A stretch of 64,000 bases of DNA from assembly GCF_003368325.1 (NCBI RefSeq), contig NZ_CP031467.1, positions 310,001 to 374,000 of the forward strand, read 5' to 3'. Position numbers and translations under genes: made by a program. Positions 19,437 to 27,707 of the stretch are shown here, in pieces (position 1 is the first letter of the stretch; every line of letters starts with the position of its first letter). The notes below the pieces were generated by a model. The model was given only the letters and a program-made list of their open reading frames with translations, searched no databases and was not told the origin of the DNA. The DNA comes from Paraburkholderia caffeinilytica. GTDB lineage: Bacteria; Pseudomonadota; Gammaproteobacteria; Burkholderiales; Burkholderiaceae.

Positions 19437-20537
19437 TCAAAACCGGTGACGGATGCCGATTCGCAACAGGCCCTGGGTTTGTCCACTCGACGGTGAAGGA
19501 ATCAACGTGATCTGCGCCTGAGTGGCCGAGCCCGCCGCCTTCAGCAGTTCGGCCGCAAAGTAAACGTCCGTCCGCTTCGAGAGGAAATAGTTGGTGTAGA
19601 GATCGATCGCCCGATAGATCGGGTTCGCGGATTTCGCATCCACCTTGCCGTGCGTGTAGATGTACGCCGCACCTGCGAACCAGAATGGCGTAATGAAGTA
19701 ACCGACGTTTGCCTCGTAGTTGTCGAACCTCACGTCGCTGCCAAGAAAGCCTTTCTTGAAGCGTGTCGACGTGTACTCGAATGCCACTGAAGCGCTGCCG
19801 ATCTTGTACGACGCACCAGCCCCTGCGATGGATTGACTCTCCGCGTTCTGCACGTATGGGGCGTAAATGATGTTTCGCGGCGTGACGCTATCGAACGCGG
19901 CAGCGTACGGATTCTTGATGACCGTATAGGCAGCCGCGACATACAGTGGGAAACCGATCCCTGTGTAGCTGATCCCCACCGACGTCACGCTGTTCGTGGA
20001 GAATTGTCCGGGCTGCCCACCAAAGCTATAGAGCCCACCGAATGTGAATCCGCCTATTTTCGGACTGGCGTATTTAACCGAGTTGTTGATTCGTATGCTC
20101 CCTCCAGCGTTGTCAACGTCACCGGCATGCGCGAAATAGACTGCCCAGTTCAACCCGGCAGCAACGGTGGAAAGCATCTCAGCGACTTCCTCGTACTGAC
20201 GGCCAACCGTGAAAGTCCCATACGGACTTGAAACACCAACGTAAGCCTGCCGCCCGAACAGACGCCCATTGTTCGAGAGATTTCCGCTAGAGGGATCGAA
20301 GCCGTTTTCCAGCGTGAAAACCGCTTTGAAACCGCCACCCAGATCTTCGGCACCGCGCAGTCCCCATCTGGACAGCGATCCACCTCCGCTCTGAACCAGC
20401 CAGGCAGAATGTCCGTTTTGATTGCCTGTATAGGTCAAGCCTTCATCCAGCAGACCGTACAGTGTCACGGAACTTTGGGCATGCACCGCGGCAGGCATGA
20501 CACAGAAAAGCGCCGCGGCCCAGGACAATCTCTTCAT
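19437..20537 (-). CDS. Gram-negative porin, Burkholderia type
   Basis: A 366-residue outer-membrane trimeric porin precursor. The signal peptide is residues 1-20 (MKRLSWAAALFCVMPAAVHA), followed by QSSVTLYGLLDEGLTYTGNQ, the first strand of the OmpC/OpcP-like porins of Burkholderiales. ALFTLENGFDPSSG-like sequence and GRQAYVGVSSPYGTFTVGRQ mark the L3 region. The last residues IGIRHRF end in the aromatic C-terminal signal for BAM insertion. It probably allows the aromatic substrate into the periplasm and precedes the MFS importer gene. Confidence 0.92.
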   Translation of the reverse strand: MKRLSWAAALFCVMPAAVHAQSSVTLYGLLDEGLTYTGNQNGHSAWLVQSGGGSLSRWGLRGAEDLGGGFKAVFTLENGFDPSSGNLSNNGRLFGRQAYVGVSSPYGTFTVGRQYEEVAEMLSTVAAGLNWAVYFAHAGDVDNAGGSIRINNSVKYASPKIGGFTFGGLYSFGGQPGQFSTNSVTSVGISYTGIGFPLYVAAAYTVIKNPYAAAFDSVTPRNIIYAPYVQNAESQSIAGAGASYKIGSASVAFEYTSTRFKKGFLGSDVRFDNYEANVGYFITPFWFAGAAYIYTHGKVDAKSANPIYRAIDLYTNYFLSKRTDVYFAAELLKAAGSATQAQITLIPSPSSGQTQGLLRIGIRHRF

Positions 20538-21039
20538 CTCCAGTCTCCTTTGTCATTTTGAATGAGCGACCCACTGACACATCAGAGTTGCTGAAAGAAG
20601 GATAGATCTAAATTTTCCGATCGTATAGTTTAATTTGAATAGGAGTATCCCCAGGTATGCTTCGCCTGACGAATGAGGGGGATGGGTACCTGACACCATG
20701 CAAGGACCCTGAGGGGAATTGAATCGGACTGCCCATCAGATCGGGAATCGATGGTGACGTCGCGTAGCAGCGAATCTACGGGGATGCCAGGTGGCAAAGG
20801 AGATGCGGATGTCGTGCAGTGACGAACATGCAACTGATCTTACGTTTACGAGGCACGTAGCGCCTTTTAATGCCTCGCCATCCCGCACTGGCTTGCACAC
20901 AGGATCGAGCGTTCGACCGGCTTAGGCGTCATGCCGCTGTCCGGCCCGGCCCGGCTCGACCCAGCAAACCGGCGTCAAGATAAACGCGTCATCAGTTCAG
21001 AACTTTTTGCAGACCTTTCCTGAGACCAGATTTTCGTCT
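20538..21039. other. Intergenic, no gene recognised
   Basis: About 500 bases upstream of the porin and downstream of the second enoyl-CoA hydratase. The stretch 20595-20640 is AT-rich and contains CGATCGTATAG and TTTAATTTG, a likely porin promoter or operator. I see no gene; a frame near 20630-20833 on the minus strand has no recognisable motif. Confidence 0.4.
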
Positions 21040-21828
21040 TCAGGTCGATGCGCTTCTGGGCGAATCAGAGCCTGCGATGAATTGCGCGACTCGCTCGGAA
21101 AACGCCTTCGTCGACGCGCATCGCAGGAACGCACGCTTTTCCTCTTCAAGATGGCGCTCAAGCTTATCTTCGGCCGCCATGCCAACCAGCGATTTCATTT
21201 CTTTGACCGCTGCCGCGGGTACATCCATGACTTTTCGCGCGAGCGCCAGACTGGCCTCCTGCAAGGAAGCAGGTTCGGCGATGCTCTGGACGAGTCCCAG
21301 CTGTCTGGCCTCGTCTGCACTCAACGAGTCCCGCGTCAACAGGATCTCCAATGCCCTCGCCGCCCCCAGTCGACGCGCCAGATGAAAAGACAGCCCCCCA
21401 TCGCTGGATGTTCCCAGCTTGGCGTAGCCGACGACAAAGCGGGCAGCACGCGACGCGACCACCAGGTCGCACGCCATTGCCAGCGAAAAGCCCGCACCGG
21501 CTGCCGCCCCCTGAACGCTGGCGATCACAGGTAGCGGCAAGCGCCGCATCGCCACAATCGTGGCGTGCAGTGCGTCAATTAGCGATTCGAGGCTGGAATC
21601 GGAACGCTGCAGTCCATCGGAAATCTGCCGAAGGTCGCCGCCGGCCGAAAATATTCGGCCTGTGGCCTGAAGGATCACGGCGCGATGCTTCGACGATCCC
21701 TCAAGCTCGCGGAGGACGTCCAGCAATTCGTCGCAGAACGCCTTGTCGATCGAGTTCGCGCGCGCTTCGTTCACCATCGTAACGACGGCGATGTCCTCGG
21801 TTGAGGTCAGCGTGATTTTGCTTTCCAT
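21040..21828 (-). CDS. Enoyl-CoA hydratase/isomerase family protein (second copy)
   Basis: A 262-residue crotonase-fold protein distinct from the one at 15099. ATGRIFSAGGDLRQISDG is the first oxyanion segment, and ASVQGAAAGAGFSLAMACDLVVA the second. Like the first copy it lacks an obvious classical second Glu; the corresponding sequence is LGTSSDGGLSFHLARRLG, with an Asp instead, a pattern common in 1,2-isomerases and in PaaG-type ring isomerases. It has AAGGA before the ATG. A half-site of the 17825 palindrome lies 90 bases upstream, so it is probably co-regulated with the CoA ligase set. Confidence 0.87.
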   Translation of the reverse strand: MESKITLTSTEDIAVVTMVNEARANSIDKAFCDELLDVLRELEGSSKHRAVILQATGRIFSAGGDLRQISDGLQRSDSSLESLIDALHATIVAMRRLPLPVIASVQGAAAGAGFSLAMACDLVVASRAARFVVGYAKLGTSSDGGLSFHLARRLGAARALEILLTRDSLSADEARQLGLVQSIAEPASLQEASLALARKVMDVPAAAVKEMKSLVGMAAEDKLERHLEEEKRAFLRCASTKAFSERVAQFIAGSDSPRSAST

Positions 21829-21917
21829 CTGTCCTTGATCCGTGAATTAAATCGGTAGTCGGATTCGGCTCTGTTGTCAGCCGGGCGAGCACCTGGACCA
21901 ACCCAGTCGTCTTTATT

Positions 21918-21927
21918 ATACTTTACG
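21918..21927. promoter_or_regulatory. ATACTTTACG half-site
   Basis: An exact match to the consensus arm of the palindrome at 17825-17846. It lies between the minus-strand enoyl-CoA hydratase (start 21828) and the possible plus-strand small frame at 21953. The right arm is not conserved here. Confidence 0.3.
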
Positions 21928-21952
21928 ACATGTCAATTTAAAAGGAAACTGG

Positions 21953-22078
21953 ATGGCAAGAGACCATGGATCGGCTGGGCACGCGGCATGTGCGAAGCGA
22001 TTTTTATCTGACGATTGGGAACGCCTTTGGCCTGGCGATTTCGCCGAACCGGCATTGCCTCACGGCCGTCAACCATGA
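21953..22078 (+). CDS. Possible 41-residue protein
   Basis: An ATG at 21953 has AAGGA seven bases upstream and opens a 42-codon frame ending in TGA at 22076-22078. The peptide contains FLSDDWERLWPGDFAEPALP, which reads like protein rather than random frame. I recognise no family. It could be a real small protein or the leftover N-terminus of a deleted gene. The rest of the gap to 22420 shows no recognisable gene. Confidence 0.25.
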   Translation: MARDHGSAGHAACAKRFLSDDWERLWPGDFAEPALPHGRQP

Positions 22079-22420
22079 GCATCCCGACTAAGACAATCCA
22101 GTTTTCCAGCAACGATCGTCTGCAAGCGGTCTGAGACGCATCGACGCTATACGGACGGCATGCCTCGCCTCGCTCGAAGTTGTCGGCGCATGAGGCAGGC
22201 AGTCGTCGAATAGTGTGTTACTGTGCCGGCCAAAATGACTGTGCTCGACGGCGTCAGCAACGCTCAGGATCCGGCGGCGAGTGTGTGATACCTTTGGTGA
22301 GCCTGCCTTCGCCGACAACCGCGGACCCTACTTCGCCTGCACGGTGTTGCGCTGTCGGAAGGCGGAAAGCACCGGAGCACAGAAGCAACGCAATAACGCA
22401 ATTCCCAATCGAGAAACCAC

Positions 22421-23179
22421 ATGGCGGACAGCACAGCTTCCAAGAACGTTGGCAACAAAAGCAGGCCAACCGAACTCAGACGTGCAGAGCAGCAGCGGGC
22501 GCAGGAAACCCGCTCCGCGATCCTGAACGCGGCACTTGCCGAATTCGCCACGAAAGGCTTTGAGGCAGCGAGTATTCGCAGCATCGCGGATCGCATCGGA
22601 TTGCAACATCCGCTTATCACCTACCACTACCGATCCAAGGACGACCTCTGGCAGGCGGTAGCGGAGTTCGTGTTCGAACGCATCCGCCACGAATGGGACG
22701 CCTATTTGACCGATACGCCCCCCGCCATGGCCGCGGACCGGGTAAAACTCGTGTATCGCGCCTTGTTTCGGTTCACGGTCGATTTTCCCCAGTTTCATCG
22801 CTTCATGCTTCAAGAGTTCCTCGTGTACAGCCCGCGCTTGCAATGGCTCGCCGACACCGTACTCAAGCCATTGATCAGCTGGCTGATTCCACAGATCCGC
22901 GCGGCGCAGGATGAAAACACCTTGCCCAAGGTCGAGCCGATCCTCTTGCACTATCTGATGATCAGCCTGACGTCGACTCTCTCTGGATTCGGCCCGGAAA
23001 TGCTGGCGACCAGCAATGTTTCCGCGTCCGACCCGGCCGTCGTCGATGCGTATTGGCAGATGGTCGAGACACTCGTCTTTGGCAAACAACCGGAGACGCA
23101 AGCTGCGGACAAGGCCGAATCGCGTTCGGGCAAGTCCGGCAGCCGGCCCCGCGCGTCGGCACGCGTGAAGAGCAGTTGA
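22421..23179 (+). CDS. TetR-family regulator (twin of the regulator at 9339)
   Basis: A 252-residue predicted repressor. The DNA-binding domain is ETRSAILNAALAEFATKGFE with SIRSIADRIGLQHPLITYHY. The full-length match to the protein at 9339-10037 includes ELRRAEQQRAQETRSAIL, LQWLADTVLKPLISWLIPQIRAAQ and LTSTLSGFGPEMLATSN. It carries an extra 25-residue Lys/Arg/Ser-rich tail. The pair must come from duplication and would be expected to bind related operators or ligands. It stands at the right edge of the catabolic cluster. Confidence 0.88.
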   Translation: MADSTASKNVGNKSRPTELRRAEQQRAQETRSAILNAALAEFATKGFEAASIRSIADRIGLQHPLITYHYRSKDDLWQAVAEFVFERIRHEWDAYLTDTPPAMAADRVKLVYRALFRFTVDFPQFHRFMLQEFLVYSPRLQWLADTVLKPLISWLIPQIRAAQDENTLPKVEPILLHYLMISLTSTLSGFGPEMLATSNVSASDPAVVDAYWQMVETLVFGKQPETQAADKAESRSGKSGSRPRASARVKSS

Positions 23180-23339
23180 GGCATGAACGTCCGCAACTGA
23201 TCCAGCATCACTCCGTCAGGCATGCATCTACTAGAACGATAGGTTTCATCTGAAAATATAGGCTATCCGGATTGCAGGTCGAAGCCTATCTTGCGGATTT
23301 CCGGCAAACGCATCGTCTGCCACTTCGGAGATCATTTTC

Positions 23340-23945
23340 ATGAAACTGCTACACGTAGATTCCAGCATCCTCGGACAAGGTTCCGTCAGTCGCGATCTGT
23401 CAGCGGAGGTCGTCGCGACCTTCCGGACCCGCCATCCCGACCTCGCACTCACTCGCCTCGACCTTGCCGCCACACCGATCGGCCATCTGACGGCAGCTCA
23501 CCTCGCGGCCGCGCAAGGCGCTCCGGTCGACGAAGCATTGAAGGCCGACGTAGCTATCGGCCAGCTCGCGCTCGAGGAGTTCCTCGCCGCCGACATCGTG
23601 GTCATCGGCTCGCCGATGTACAACCTGGGCGTGCCTTCTCAACTGAAAGCCTGGATCGACCGTATCTCCGTTGCCGGGAAGACGTTCCGCTACGGAGAGC
23701 ACGGCCCGGTCGGACTGTGCGGCGGCAAGAAGCTGGTCATCGCCTCGTCGCGCGGCGGCGTTTACAGCGAAGGCTCGCCCGCTGCCTTCTTCGATCATCA
23801 GGAAACCTATCTGAAGGCGGCCTTCGGCTTCCTGGGCATCACGGATATCACCTTCATTCGCGCGGAAGGTGTGGCGATGGGCGAAGAGGCACGCAGTGGC
23901 GCCATCGCCTCAGCGAAGAAAGAGACCGCCGCGCTCGCTGCGTGA
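23340..23945 (+). CDS. azoR: FMN-dependent NADH-azoreductase
   Basis: A 201-residue flavodoxin-fold enzyme of the AzoR/acyl carrier protein phosphodiesterase family. Key segments are [16 protein letters not shown] (FMN phosphate loop), [19 protein letters not shown], and [20 protein letters not shown] (flavin ring contact). These enzymes reduce quinones and azo compounds with NADH. GGAG lies nine bases before the ATG. The gene ends exactly where the relic of a PLP enzyme (minus strand) begins to lose homology, suggesting a junction at about 23945. Confidence 0.92.
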   Translation: MKLLHVDSSILGQGSVSRDLSAEVVATFRTRHPDLALTRLDLAATPIGHLTAAHLAAAQGAPVDEALKADVAIGQLALEEFLAADIVVIGSPMYNLGVPSQLKAWIDRISVAGKTFRYGEHGPVGLCGGKKLVIASSRGGVYSEGSPAAFFDHQETYLKAAFGFLGITDITFIRAEGVAMGEEARSGAIASAKKETAALAA

Positions 23946-24245
23946 ACTAGCGGCGCCCGTGCTGGAAACGGCTGCATCCTCTCCGTGCTCCATCGCTGCA
24001 AGCTTGCGCTCGGGGCAAAGCTGGTCGTGGCCGGAATTGCGGGTATAGCACAGCGTTTGAGAATCCGGCCAGTCGAGTAAAGACGGGGCGTCCGGCAATC
24101 GGTACGAGTTAGCCATCAAGATCGGCGTTCGGATCGCGCCCGTCGTGGCGTCAGCAACGTTCCCGGCATGCACCGCCTGACTGGCGAAAGCGAGGCTTGC
24201 CGGTTCGTCCTTAGCGGGCCGCTGCCGAATGCTCCGGGTTGCCAT
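23946..24245 (-). pseudogene. Cys/Met metabolism PLP enzyme (cystathionine gamma-synthase type), truncated
   Basis: The frame from ATG 24245 encodes an N-terminal fragment: FASQAVHAGNVADATTGAIR, then PILMANSYRLPD, LCYTRNSGHDQLCPERKLAA and MEHGEDAAVSSTGAA. This is the start of a Cys/Met-metabolism PLP-dependent enzyme that is normally about 400 residues and binds PLP through a Lys near residue 200. Homology ends after about 100 residues at the 3' end of azoR, so the PLP-binding part is gone. The start overlaps the end of the aldehyde dehydrogenase by 35 bases, suggesting it once followed it in an operon. Confidence 0.75.
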
Positions 24246-25662
24246 ATACCGCCTTCCTGATGCACACGACCTTCGGTTGAGTCATCTCCTCGTATGCAAA
24301 TCTGACGCCTTCGCGGCCGAGGCTTCCGTACTTGAATCCGCCGAACGGCATGGCGTCGAATCGGTAGTCCGACGAGTCGTTGATCATGACCCCGCCAGCC
24401 TCCAGCTGGTTGGCCGCCTTGAGCGCGGCATGCAGATCATTGGTGAAGATGCCGGCATGCAGACTGTATTCAGGACTGTTGGCGAGCGAAAGCGCCTCAT
24501 CCAGTGTCTCGATCCGCTGAAGAACGACCACCGGGCTGAATACTTCCTGCTTCCACAGGTCGCATTCGAAGCTGACATCCTCGAGGACCGTCGGCGTGTA
24601 AAGCGAACCGTCCTGCGTATTGCCGCACAACGGTCTGGCTCCCTGACTGATCGCGGCATCGACCACGCGCTTCGTCCGGACGGCAGACTGAGCCGTGATC
24701 ATTGGCCCAACGTCCGTGTCAGGCAGCGCGGGATTGCCCGTCTTGAGCGCTCTGGTGCGGGCAACGAAGCGCTCCCTGAACGCGTCATAGATCGACGACT
24801 GGATCAGAATGCGTTGCGTGCCGATACAGTTCTGGCCCGCAGCCCAGTACGCACCCGACACGCACGAATCAACCGCGTCCTCGAGGTGGCAGTCGCCCAG
24901 AACGATGACGGGTGCGTTACCGCCCAGATCCATCGCAAGCTTTTTGAGGCCTGCGGACCGGGCTATTTTCTCTCCGGTCGCGAATCCCCCCGTAAAGGAA
25001 ACCATTCTGACGTCACGGGATGAGACGAGTGCTTCGCCGAGCGCCGCGCCCCCCGTCGCGACGGACACGACGTTCGGCGGCATGCCGGCCGCCACCAGAT
25101 ATCCAACGAGCTTGATGGCCGATAGCGGCGTGAGTTCCGACGGCTTGAGAACGACGGCATTGCCGCCGGCAATCGCCGGTCCGAGCTTGTGCGCAACCAG
25201 GTTGAGCGGATCGTTGTACGGCGTGATGGCAACGATGATGCCGAGAGGCTCCCGTGTGAACCACCCCTGCCGGTTCTCCGAACCGCCATACGCGTCGAAC
25301 GGCACGACTTCGCCGGCGTTTCGACGCGCCTCGTCGGCGGATAGCTTGAGCGTGTTCACGCAGCGCAGCACTTCCTTCCTGGCCTGCTTGATCGTCTTAC
25401 CCGCTTCCGCGACGATGAGACTGGCAAACGCGTCCTTATCGCGCTCCACGAGCGAGGCGCAAGTCTCGAGGACGCGAGACCGCTCGTATCGGGACAGGTT
25501 ACGGCAAACGCGCGCGCCATCCCTGGCGGTCTGGATCAGCACCTGTGCGCCTTCCGGCGGAATGTTCACGACCGTGCCGACTTCGACGCCGTCGAAGGGA
25601 TTGGTGACCGGGATAAAGCCGGGCGATGAGTCCAGGGTGAATGGGGGGAATGCGGAATTCAT
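24211..25662 (-). CDS. Aldehyde dehydrogenase family protein
   Basis: A 483-residue NAD(P)-dependent dehydrogenase. Motifs are [36 protein letters not shown] (cofactor), [16 protein letters not shown], the catalytic Cys in [10 protein letters not shown], and [16 protein letters not shown]. The position of the usual general-base Glu (ELGG) is Asp here ([11 protein letters not shown]). The sequence resembles the lactaldehyde, phosphonoacetaldehyde and sulfoacetaldehyde groups. The substrate is unknown; the neighbours are amino-acid-type genes. The ATG at 25662 has only a weak AGG nine bases upstream. Confidence 0.9.
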   Translation of the reverse strand: MNSAFPPFTLDSSPGFIPVTNPFDGVEVGTVVNIPPEGAQVLIQTARDGARVCRNLSRYERSRVLETCASLVERDKDAFASLIVAEAGKTIKQARKEVLRCVNTLKLSADEARRNAGEVVPFDAYGGSENRQGWFTREPLGIIVAITPYNDPLNLVAHKLGPAIAGGNAVVLKPSELTPLSAIKLVGYLVAAGMPPNVVSVATGGAALGEALVSSRDVRMVSFTGGFATGEKIARSAGLKKLAMDLGGNAPVIVLGDCHLEDAVDSCVSGAYWAAGQNCIGTQRILIQSSIYDAFRERFVARTRALKTGNPALPDTDVGPMITAQSAVRTKRVVDAAISQGARPLCGNTQDGSLYTPTVLEDVSFECDLWKQEVFSPVVVLQRIETLDEALSLANSPEYSLHAGIFTNDLHAALKAANQLEAGGVMINDSSDYRFDAMPFGGFKYGSLGREGVRFAYEEMTQPKVVCIRKAVYGNPEHSAAAR

Positions 25663-25752
25663 TTCGAAGCGCCTGCGTCCTTTCTTTCGAATGCGGAAAA
25701 TGTCAGAAACCGACGCGCAACCGTTTCAGCGCGTCTCGCGGCCAGTCCCTGT

Positions 25753-26631
25753 CTAAAGCGTGAGCGAGCCCTCCACCGAGGTGACACAAGAACCGCCCAC
25801 GCGAACATGTCCGTTCGCATCGACGCTGACCTTCACCTGTCCATCCCGACCGACGCACCGCCCCTGAGCCGCCACGTAGTCTGTTCCGCCGGGCGGCAAC
25901 AGGCCGCGCCGCCACTGGAAGACAGCCACGCTGCCGTTGCCGCTTCCGCAGACGGGGTCCTCCTCCACGCCACAGGACGGCGCGAAGGTACGCACTTCGA
26001 TTGCCGCGTCGCCTCCCGGCTCGCGCGTGCCGAATGCAGTCACGCCCGTGACGCCCAGGCGGCGCTCGAGCTCCGCCAACCTCACGAAATCCGGCCGCAG
26101 ATCGAGTACGGCGGCGGCATCGCTCAGCTGCACCACAATCCAGATGGCGCCAACATTCACGATGCCTGGCGCAGTCCTGAGGCCTACTTTGCACCCGAGG
26201 ATGCGCTCCAGTTCAGCCATATCCGCCGCGAGCAGCGGCTCCAGCTTCGCAGGCGGCAGACTGAAGGCAAGCTGGCGCTCCGCGCTCCGTTCCTCGATCG
26301 CCAATTCGACGAGCCCGATGCCGCATTGCTGAATCAATCGGCCGCTCTCGCGAGGTGTGACGCGCCCGGCTTCCAGAACCGCGTGAGCACTGCCAAGCGT
26401 CGGATGTCCGGCGAAGGGGAGTTCACTGCGCGGCGTGAAAATCCTCAAACGATAGTCGGCCCCGGCTGTCGTGGTCGGAAGGACAAATGTCGTTTCCGAA
26501 AGATTGGTCCAGCTCGCGACCGCTTGCATCGCCTCGGTGGTCAGCCCTTCCGCGTCCATGACCACAGCCACCGGATTGCCCAGAAGCGGCCGGGATGTGA
26601 AGACGTCGACTACTTTATAGGATCGCTTCAT
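25753..26631 (-). CDS. PhzF family isomerase-like protein
   Basis: A 292-residue protein of the diaminopimelate-epimerase fold. It shows YKVVDVFTSRPLLGNPVAVV, the catalytic Glu in TNLSETTFVL, FAGHPTLGSAHAV, and the second-lobe EEDPVCGSGNGSVAVF. Family members isomerise small acids; PhzF itself acts in phenazine synthesis, but most bacterial members have unknown substrates, and nothing else here suggests phenazine. GAGG lies five bases before the ATG at 26631. It is between the aldehyde dehydrogenase and a solute-binding protein gene in the same direction. Confidence 0.9.
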   Translation of the reverse strand: MKRSYKVVDVFTSRPLLGNPVAVVMDAEGLTTEAMQAVASWTNLSETTFVLPTTTAGADYRLRIFTPRSELPFAGHPTLGSAHAVLEAGRVTPRESGRLIQQCGIGLVELAIEERSAERQLAFSLPPAKLEPLLAADMAELERILGCKVGLRTAPGIVNVGAIWIVVQLSDAAAVLDLRPDFVRLAELERRLGVTGVTAFGTREPGGDAAIEVRTFAPSCGVEEDPVCGSGNGSVAVFQWRRGLLPPGGTDYVAAQGRCVGRDGQVKVSVDANGHVRVGGSCVTSVEGSLTL

Positions 26632-26793
26632 GTTCGCCTCGTCTGACTTGCGTGGACATCTGTGCACCCTTCAGATGCAAATGGAACACGTGCATCGTAG
26701 CGCGTGCAGCTCAACCATAACAATCTGCAACGGCTGGATTGGACGACCGTGAAGATTGATGTCAAGCCTATGCGGCCTCCCGCATCATTCCGT

Positions 26794-27510
26794 TCAGGCT
26801 GCGCTCACGCTGTCGAGCTCAGTCTGCGTGAGACCGTACCTGGCCATGCGCGCACGGTGATCCGCCGAACCGAGGTACTTGCGAAGCTGCGCGTTCACCG
26901 CCTGCAGAAGGTCGGCATTGCTCTTGCTGAACGAGAAGGCGCCAACAGGTGCGCAGCCTTCCTTGCTCATTGCGTGCGCAACCACCTCCAGTTCCGGATT
27001 GGCATTGGCGATGACACGGCTTCCAACCGCCGTGCTCGCATAGGCGTCGATCTTTCCCGCAAGCAGCGCGTCGATCGCGTCGGGCTGGCTCCTGAACGCC
27101 ACGACCTGGCTCTCGTTCACGCCGGCCGCCTTGGCGGAGTCGAGCTGAACCGTCCCGGCGACGATCCCAAGTCTCGCGTCGTTCCGTGCGGCGACACTCC
27201 CGTAGCTCGTCAGCGCTTTCGGATTGCCATGACGCAGCAGAAATCCGTCGCCCAGCGCCCAGACCGGCACGCTGAACGCAACGCGCTCGGCTCGCTCAGC
27301 TGTCACGAAGATCGGTACGTTCATGTCCCAGCGGCCTTCCTGCACGCCGGGCAGAAGTTCTTCGAACGAGGTCAAATGGTGTTCGATGGAGGACACACCG
27401 ATCGCCCGAAGTACCACCTCCGCCAGTTCGATGTCAGCGCCCGTTACCGAACGATCTTCAGCCGTCCAGTAAAAGGGCGGCTCCTCGAGATAGGCGATTC
27501 TTACTTTCAT
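26794..27510 (-). CDS. Family 3 solute-binding protein without signal peptide
   Basis: A 238-residue periplasmic-binding-protein fold (amino-acid type, SBP_bac_3). It begins directly with MKVRIAYLEEPPFYW, the first beta strand, and continues with SVTGADIELAEVVLRAIG and GRWDMNVPIFVTAERAERVAF. No signal sequence or lipobox precedes it, and no permease or ATPase gene is nearby. It may therefore be a cytoplasmic protein or a binding domain with a non-transport role. GGAG lies upstream of the ATG at 27510. It belongs to the amino-acid-type cluster under the MocR gene. Confidence 0.85.
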   Translation of the reverse strand: MKVRIAYLEEPPFYWTAEDRSVTGADIELAEVVLRAIGVSSIEHHLTSFEELLPGVQEGRWDMNVPIFVTAERAERVAFSVPVWALGDGFLLRHGNPKALTSYGSVAARNDARLGIVAGTVQLDSAKAAGVNESQVVAFRSQPDAIDALLAGKIDAYASTAVGSRVIANANPELEVVAHAMSKEGCAPVGAFSFSKSNADLLQAVNAQLRKYLGSADHRARMARYGLTQTELDSVSAA

Positions 27511-27707
27511 AGCTTTGCTCCACATGTCCAGCAGTTAAGGTTCCGGTCGCCTGCCGTGGGGCGTGGCGATTCATCCGTTTATCGATAACACCGTTTGCAT
27601 CACGCATGGCATTGCATGACCGACAGCCATCGCAGACGGGCCGCTCGTCGCCGGGCGGACCAAACCGGACAAGTTCCATCGTCAAGTTTCCCGGCTATTC
27701 CGACGCA

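Noticed and set aside
25753..26631. Phenazine biosynthesis
   Set aside because: PhzF alone is not enough; no other phz gene is present.
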